Shown piece by piece: positions 60,162-64,000 of a stretch of DNA of 64,000 nucleotides (position 1 is its first letter; every line of letters starts with the position of its first letter). This stretch comes from Deltaproteobacteria bacterium (GTDB taxonomy: Bacteria > Desulfobacterota > Syntrophorhabdia > Syntrophorhabdales > Syntrophorhabdaceae): positions 62,001 through 126,000 of the forward strand of contig JAKLET010000006.1 of the NCBI GenBank assembly GCA_022711595.1, given 5' to 3'. The translations under genes were made by a program, and so were the position numbers. The notes under the pieces are model-generated. The model saw only the letters and a list, made by a program, of their open reading frames with translations, did no database searches and was not told where the DNA came from.

Positions 60162-61934
60162 ATGGAAACCCAAGGAACATTCAGGATTGTAAATAGGAAA
60201 GTCGTTATCTTCTTACGCGACAGGGTATGCGAAACGCCGGAAGAACTGATGTCGAGCGAATTATTCCATGAGGTGGTCGCACGTTTTGTCAATGACCTGA
60301 AGCGCAGGCAATCTCCCCTGCTGCAGATCTTCGGCAAGCAAGACCATGAGATCGAACATACCGATATTCGGGAGCTCATTCAAGTATTCCAGGTCCTTGA
60401 AAAAATGATACTTGAGACTGTTCCCAAGTTGATAGAAGGAGGGGAACGGTTCATTGCCAATCCTTCGCTGCTGCAGGCATTTGTGGAAAGCCTTTACAAT
60501 TATTGGAGAGAATTCGAACGGTTTATCGTCTGTGATTCGACGGGAGACCGTTTAGACCAACGCCCATACCGGACCTTTAGCTCGACAATTGAATCTTTGA
60601 CGCATTTGGTGCGACAAACCTATCGGGATATTGAAGAGAACATCACCGGTCAACACCCCAATACTTACCGACAGGTACGGGCAGGCGCGGAAGTGGCGGT
60701 AATTGCCCTGCCAAAAGATATAGTGCTGCCTGGAGGAAGTTACCAGAAACTGCGGAACATTCCCGTGATCAGGCAAATTATGCTGTATCCGCCGTTATTG
60801 CTCAATCCCCCAATGAATAAGCGGACAGGCAAGTTTGAACGGGTTTTTCAAAACCCCCTGGAGCAAATCGAGGTGATGCCTCACGAGTGGCTTTGCTATC
60901 CTGCAAAGGTTGGCCCGCTCCTGATCCTTGTTTACATACACGAGAAATTCTATGAGCTCGGTTTGTCATTGTGCAATCTGTTTGAATTGGCTGATGACGG
61001 ATTTCTAAATCATCCAGTTGATGCGGTCTATGTGTTTGGGGTACCCGGAACGTCGCTTGATTCTCTTGCGCCCATGCCAACCATATTCTATGACGATATA
61101 GAGCATGACATGATCGCGGCAGCTTGTCCAAATAACGATTTGTTTGGTTATTTCGGGTATCTCAAAAAAATGGTTTTGACACTCCATAACATTAAGATGA
61201 TGAAGCTGGGGAAAATGCCCTATCATGGCGCAATGGTCAGGATAATGACAAAAGGTGATCGCTCCCTTACGCTGTTGATCATAGGCGATACGGGAACCGG
61301 AAAATCCGAGACGCTCGAAGCGTTCAGGATCATTGGCGAAGATCAGATCGAAGAGATCACAATTATTGCCGATGATATGGGATCATTGGATATCGATCAG
61401 GAGGGGAAAGTGGTCGGCTATGGTACGGAAATCGGCGCGTTCGTTAGATTGGACGATTTGCAGCCGGGCTATGCGTTCGGCCAGCTTGATCGCTCGATCA
61501 TTATGAGCCCCAACCAGGTGAATGCCCGGATCGTGCTGCCGGTGACCACCTATGAAAATGTGACAAAAGGTTATTCCGTAGATATGGTGTTGTACGCAAA
61601 TAATTATGAGGAAATCGATGAGGAGCATCCTATTATCGAACGGCTGGCAACCCCTGAAACGGCACTGCACACATTCCGTGAAGGAACGGCAATGAGCAAG
61701 GGTACGACAACGTCCACAGGCCTGGTACATACGTATTTCGTGAACGTTTTCGGGGCTGTTCAATATAAGGTCGTACACGAGGAGATAGCGAAAAAATTTT
61801 TTGAGGCCTTTTTTAAGAAGGATATCTTTGTCGGACAACTGCGAACGAGACTTGGAATTGCGGGGTGGGAACAAAAAGGTCCAGAAGAGGCCGCGCGCGC
61901 ACTATTGCTTATGATCTCTCAGGAAGAGAAATAA
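60162..61934 (+). CDS. Large P-loop protein of the HPrK/PEPCK type
   Basis: A 590-residue protein of unknown function. Residues 1-240 are helical (LEKMILETVPKLIEGGERFI) with no known motif. The C-terminal part carries a PEPCK/HPr kinase-like P-loop GDTGTGKSE at 375-383, followed by IIADDMGSLDIDQEGKVVGY (candidate metal Asp residues) and RLDDLQPGYAFGQLDRSIIM. Relatives are sometimes labelled PEP carboxykinase, but the catalytic residues of that enzyme are not clearly there. It is separated from neighbours by 230 and 390 bp, so it is probably monocistronic. ATG has ACAGGAGA upstream. Confidence 0.65.
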   Translation: METQGTFRIVNRKVVIFLRDRVCETPEELMSSELFHEVVARFVNDLKRRQSPLLQIFGKQDHEIEHTDIRELIQVFQVLEKMILETVPKLIEGGERFIANPSLLQAFVESLYNYWREFERFIVCDSTGDRLDQRPYRTFSSTIESLTHLVRQTYRDIEENITGQHPNTYRQVRAGAEVAVIALPKDIVLPGGSYQKLRNIPVIRQIMLYPPLLLNPPMNKRTGKFERVFQNPLEQIEVMPHEWLCYPAKVGPLLILVYIHEKFYELGLSLCNLFELADDGFLNHPVDAVYVFGVPGTSLDSLAPMPTIFYDDIEHDMIAAACPNNDLFGYFGYLKKMVLTLHNIKMMKLGKMPYHGAMVRIMTKGDRSLTLLIIGDTGTGKSETLEAFRIIGEDQIEEITIIADDMGSLDIDQEGKVVGYGTEIGAFVRLDDLQPGYAFGQLDRSIIMSPNQVNARIVLPVTTYENVTKGYSVDMVLYANNYEEIDEEHPIIERLATPETALHTFREGTAMSKGTTTSTGLVHTYFVNVFGAVQYKVVHEEIAKKFFEAFFKKDIFVGQLRTRLGIAGWEQKGPEEAARALLLMISQEEK

Positions 61935-62323
61935 GCGCGCCGCCCTTGCCGATAACGAATTTTTCCGAATAAGCCGTTGACAGGTGTTGCCATGGAAAGT
62001 GCTATAGATTCTTGACACTATCTCTTTTTGTAGCCGCATGTTATAATTGGGAGCCGATTATTGTTATAAATGACTTCTTAAAACCGCTTGATAATATCAA
62101 ATAAGGTTTGAATACTCCAATTATCATCAAAAACTATGCACTTTGCTTGCCAATAGAGGTGTACAATAGGCCGGTTAATTAGATTCTTTCTCAAGAGAAC
62201 CAATTTAAAGGCTCTGCTATGGATTGTTTATGATCTTTCCAGCTTTCTCTAAAAACCTATATAAATCCGTTCCTTTTATGTCTTCTATTGTCAAATTCCC
62301 TTAGATGCTGTCCGTCTCCTCTA
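61935..62323. other. Intergenic stretch before the prophage genes
   Basis: No supported gene. A TTGACA at about 62013 and TATAAT near 62043 are too far apart (24 nt) to call a promoter. The stretch is AT-rich and may hold the prophage boundary; I see no att repeat. Confidence 0.4.
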
Positions 62324-62854
62324 CTATACAGGCCGTGCCGGCCATACCTGGTTGCTATAATCGATTGCAGCCGGCAGGTCTCTTAAGTTCTGCTTATATG
62401 TTTTCCATATCTGTTTTGCCTCGGTCGTCATGGATTCCCACCTCTCAGCATTGCAGTAAACCGTATCGGTTTCGTTCAATAAACCGTTCCGCCTGGGCCT
62501 GATCTCGCCGTTCAGCCAGCTTTCCCGGTCCAGGATGAACTGTGTTCCCGACCAGACATGGTAAACCGATGGCCGTGGATCATAATCCGTGTCCGTCGGT
62601 TCCGGAGAAATACCCAGGTCGTTTATGGCGTACTTCGTGCCGTCCTTCTTCCACCAGGTCGACCTGCGATAATCCGCGACAAGAATCCATGTCCCGCCTT
62701 GAAATATTGCCGCCTGGTTGTTTCCGATGGCAGGTGGCTTTAACCGGGCAGAGAATGGAGGCTGCAAAAAAGATCCAGGTTCAAGGGGATCAGGGTTTGC
62801 ATTGCTCTCCCCGGTATATTCTTTGGTTTTAGGATCATAATGGTATATCTTCAT
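62324..62854 (-). CDS. Phage tail-assembly-like protein
   Basis: A 176-residue protein: KIYHYDPKTKEYTGESNANP at the start, IWKTYKQNLRDLPAAIDYSN at the end. This matches the layout of phage tail-fibre assembly/chaperone proteins, whose N-terminus binds the fibre and whose C-terminal WxxYRQxLRDLP motif is characteristic. Start ATG at 62854 has GGAGGATCCC upstream. It follows the tail-collar gene by 17 bp on the same strand, so they form one late operon. Confidence 0.75.
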   Translation of the reverse strand: MKIYHYDPKTKEYTGESNANPDPLEPGSFLQPPFSARLKPPAIGNNQAAIFQGGTWILVADYRRSTWWKKDGTKYAINDLGISPEPTDTDYDPRPSVYHVWSGTQFILDRESWLNGEIRPRRNGLLNETDTVYCNAERWESMTTEAKQIWKTYKQNLRDLPAAIDYSNQVWPARPV

Positions 62855-62871
62855 GGGATCCTCCATATCCT

Positions 62872-64000
62872 CTAATATTTGATGCAAAACATGACATTGA
62901 TATTTATGGGCCTGGTTTCATTGCCGCCGTATGAGCCGGTGGTCGTACCCCCGCTAATGACAGGGTAGGCCGTACCGCCCGTGGTGAATCCCGCCGAGAT
63001 ATAACTGTAAACGGTATGCACATGGGCCTGAACCTCATATCCTTGTTTTGATCCGACAACATCCCCGTCGGTTCCGTCGCCCCTGTTGGTGCGCGATGTC
63101 CTGTCAGGATCCGTTGTCTGCCCGTGTGCCCATCCGCGCAGGAACCTGCCCCGTAGATCGGGAATCAAGAAATGATTATGGAATGTATTTGTCCCGGACC
63201 CGTTGTCAGATATGGCAACAGCTGCCCCACCTTTGGAAGCCGATAACTGGAAGGTGTTCGTCGTCGCGTTGACCACGTAATATTTCGTGTTGGCCGAGAT
63301 ACCCGTGGGCAAGGCCCCGCCGCTGTTTTTTACCTCCAGGACGTTGTCGTTACTCAGACCGTGAGCGGCGGCAGTGAATGTCTCTGTCGTATTGTCGGCA
63401 GTGAAGGTCGTTCCGGCGTTCAGGCCGTAGTCGTTTGCGATGACGTCATAGAGCGTCTCGTATGTCGTCATCGAGATCGCCGAGCCGTCGCATTCGAGAT
63501 AACCAACCGGGGCCGTCGATCCCATGAACGCGATGACGGTACCAGATGGTGATCCCGATGATGATGATAAATTGTAGAAGGTCGATCCATTGTCGCTGTA
63601 CTGCCATTTCGACACCGTGTTGCTGTAGCGGATCTCCGGCTTTGCACTCGCGCTGTTATTTGCTATAAGCCTTATATCAGAGGCGGTGCCGTCGCCGATT
63701 CGCAGGGCGTTGACATCAATACGGGTCTGCACGGTCCATACAGGAGATCCTTCCGTTCCCGTATTCTTGAGGACCTCGAAGTTGCCGCCATCGGAGCGTA
63801 TCCCCCACTCTTCCCCTGACGCCCCGGTATCCCTGATCCTCAGCAGGAGCGCGTCGCCTTTGATCTTCTGTGTCGCGGTAAAATCATTCTGGACCGACAG
63901 CGACGCCAGGCCCAGGTAGATCTCGGAGAGCTTCCCGACAACGATCCAGCCGCTGTTCGCCGCGTTGCGGATCTTGAGCTGGTCGTTGCCGGTATCGGCC
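62872..64000 (-). CDS. Phage tail fibre with tail-collar domain, N-terminus beyond window
   Basis: The frame is open from the window edge to the stop at 62872, giving at least 376 residues, so the N-terminus is outside. Repeated beta-rich stretches (KSELSEIYLGL-type and WGIRSDGGNFEVLKN) precede the collar domain GTVIAFMGSTAPVGYLECDG, and LIPDLRGRFLRGWAHG lies further on. The final part GSYGGNETRPININVMFCIK is the usual fibre end. The domain is found in tail fibres that adsorb to the host surface. The TTTADNTTETFTAAAHGL stretch could be an inserted module. Confidence 0.8.
   Translation of the reverse strand, partial: ADTGNDQLKIRNAANSGWIVVGKLSEIYLGLASLSVQNDFTATQKIKGDALLLRIRDTGASGEEWGIRSDGGNFEVLKNTGTEGSPVWTVQTRIDVNALRIGDGTASDIRLIANNSASAKPEIRYSNTVSKWQYSDNGSTFYNLSSSSGSPSGTVIAFMGSTAPVGYLECDGSAISMTTYETLYDVIANDYGLNAGTTFTADNTTETFTAAAHGLSNDNVLEVKNSGGALPTGISANTKYYVVNATTNTFQLSASKGGAAVAISDNGSGTNTFHNHFLIPDLRGRFLRGWAHGQTTDPDRTSRTNRGDGTDGDVVGSKQGYEVQAHVHTVYSYISAGFTTGGTAYPVISGGTTTGSYGGNETRPININVMFCIKY

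Noticed and set aside
62013-62048. Promoter TTGACA/TATAAT
   Set aside because: The spacer is about 24 nt, too long for sigma70.

Overview
The window looks like a mosaic accessory region of a Gram-negative, mid-GC bacterium. An anaerobic Desulfobacterota (deltaproteobacterial) host fits the gene families (a DUF6765-type protein, DUF4143 ATPase, exported TPR-CHAT and caspase proteins, an exported acetolactate decarboxylase, B12-radical SAM). That placement is an inference from gene content, since no rRNA or complete tRNA is present.

Layout. (1) 1-2100: an insertion sequence on the minus strand (DDE transposase running off the left edge plus a zinc-ribbon partner) abuts a truncated parA. (2) 2.3-3.8 kb: a HigBA-type toxin-antitoxin pair whose antitoxin is fused to an ImmA/IrrE metallopeptidase. 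(3) 4.5-7.6 kb: a two-TM K+ channel, a tandem UspA and an NhaP2/CvrA-type K+/H+ antiporter. (4) 7.8-16.7 kb: an unusual hotspot in which an exported NucA-like nuclease, a DUF6765 protein and a YiiX/C92-like papain-fold protein form a module. Pieces of it occur three times, one nearly complete and the others decayed. The genes between the copies include an exported multi-TM protein, two proteins with HEPN-like Rx4H motifs and an Mrr-like PD-(D/E)XK protein. (5) 16.8-26.8 kb: a defence block with an OLD-type ATPase/TOPRIM nuclease divergent from a complete type I restriction-modification operon (hsdM-hsdS-hsdR, overlapping stops and starts), followed by an overlapping exported trypsin-TPR protease. 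(6) 26.9-28.4 kb: a tyrosine integrase and the 3' half of a tRNA-Arg(CCG), which marks the right end of an island lying to the left.

(7) 28.4-49 kb: a repeat-riddled region. The genes are a DUF4143 ATPase, a YhcG-type PD-(D/E)XK protein, an exported TPR-CHAT protease, a broken PIN toxin with its antitoxin, a RhuM-Fic protein, a truncated KilA-N protein, an MBL-fold hydrolase with an altered metal motif, DUF2130 interrupted by a RAYT element, a caspase-like/DUF1566 protein with a nonsense codon in its signal peptide, dodecin, a WG-repeat protein, an RHH/VapC pair and a lipoprotein. Most intergenic gaps carry one family of low-complexity repeats built from GTTTGAAAGTTT and CAAACCGTACAAACC words. 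In addition there are a 324/337-bp MITE-like pair, a 123-bp inverted pair 15 kb apart, and a 74-bp perfect direct repeat.

(8) 49.3-62 kb: a calmer, more core-like stretch with a DUF1566 protein, an alpha/beta hydrolase, two Hsp20 chaperones behind a sigma70-like promoter, a B12-radical SAM enzyme, RecQ, a PNPOx-like protein, an HD hydrolase, a CoA-binding protein, a DsbA-like protein, acetolactate decarboxylase and a large P-loop protein of HPrK/PEPCK type. (9) 62.3-64 kb: phage tail genes (tail collar fibre plus a tail-assembly-like protein), the edge of a prophage continuing to the right.
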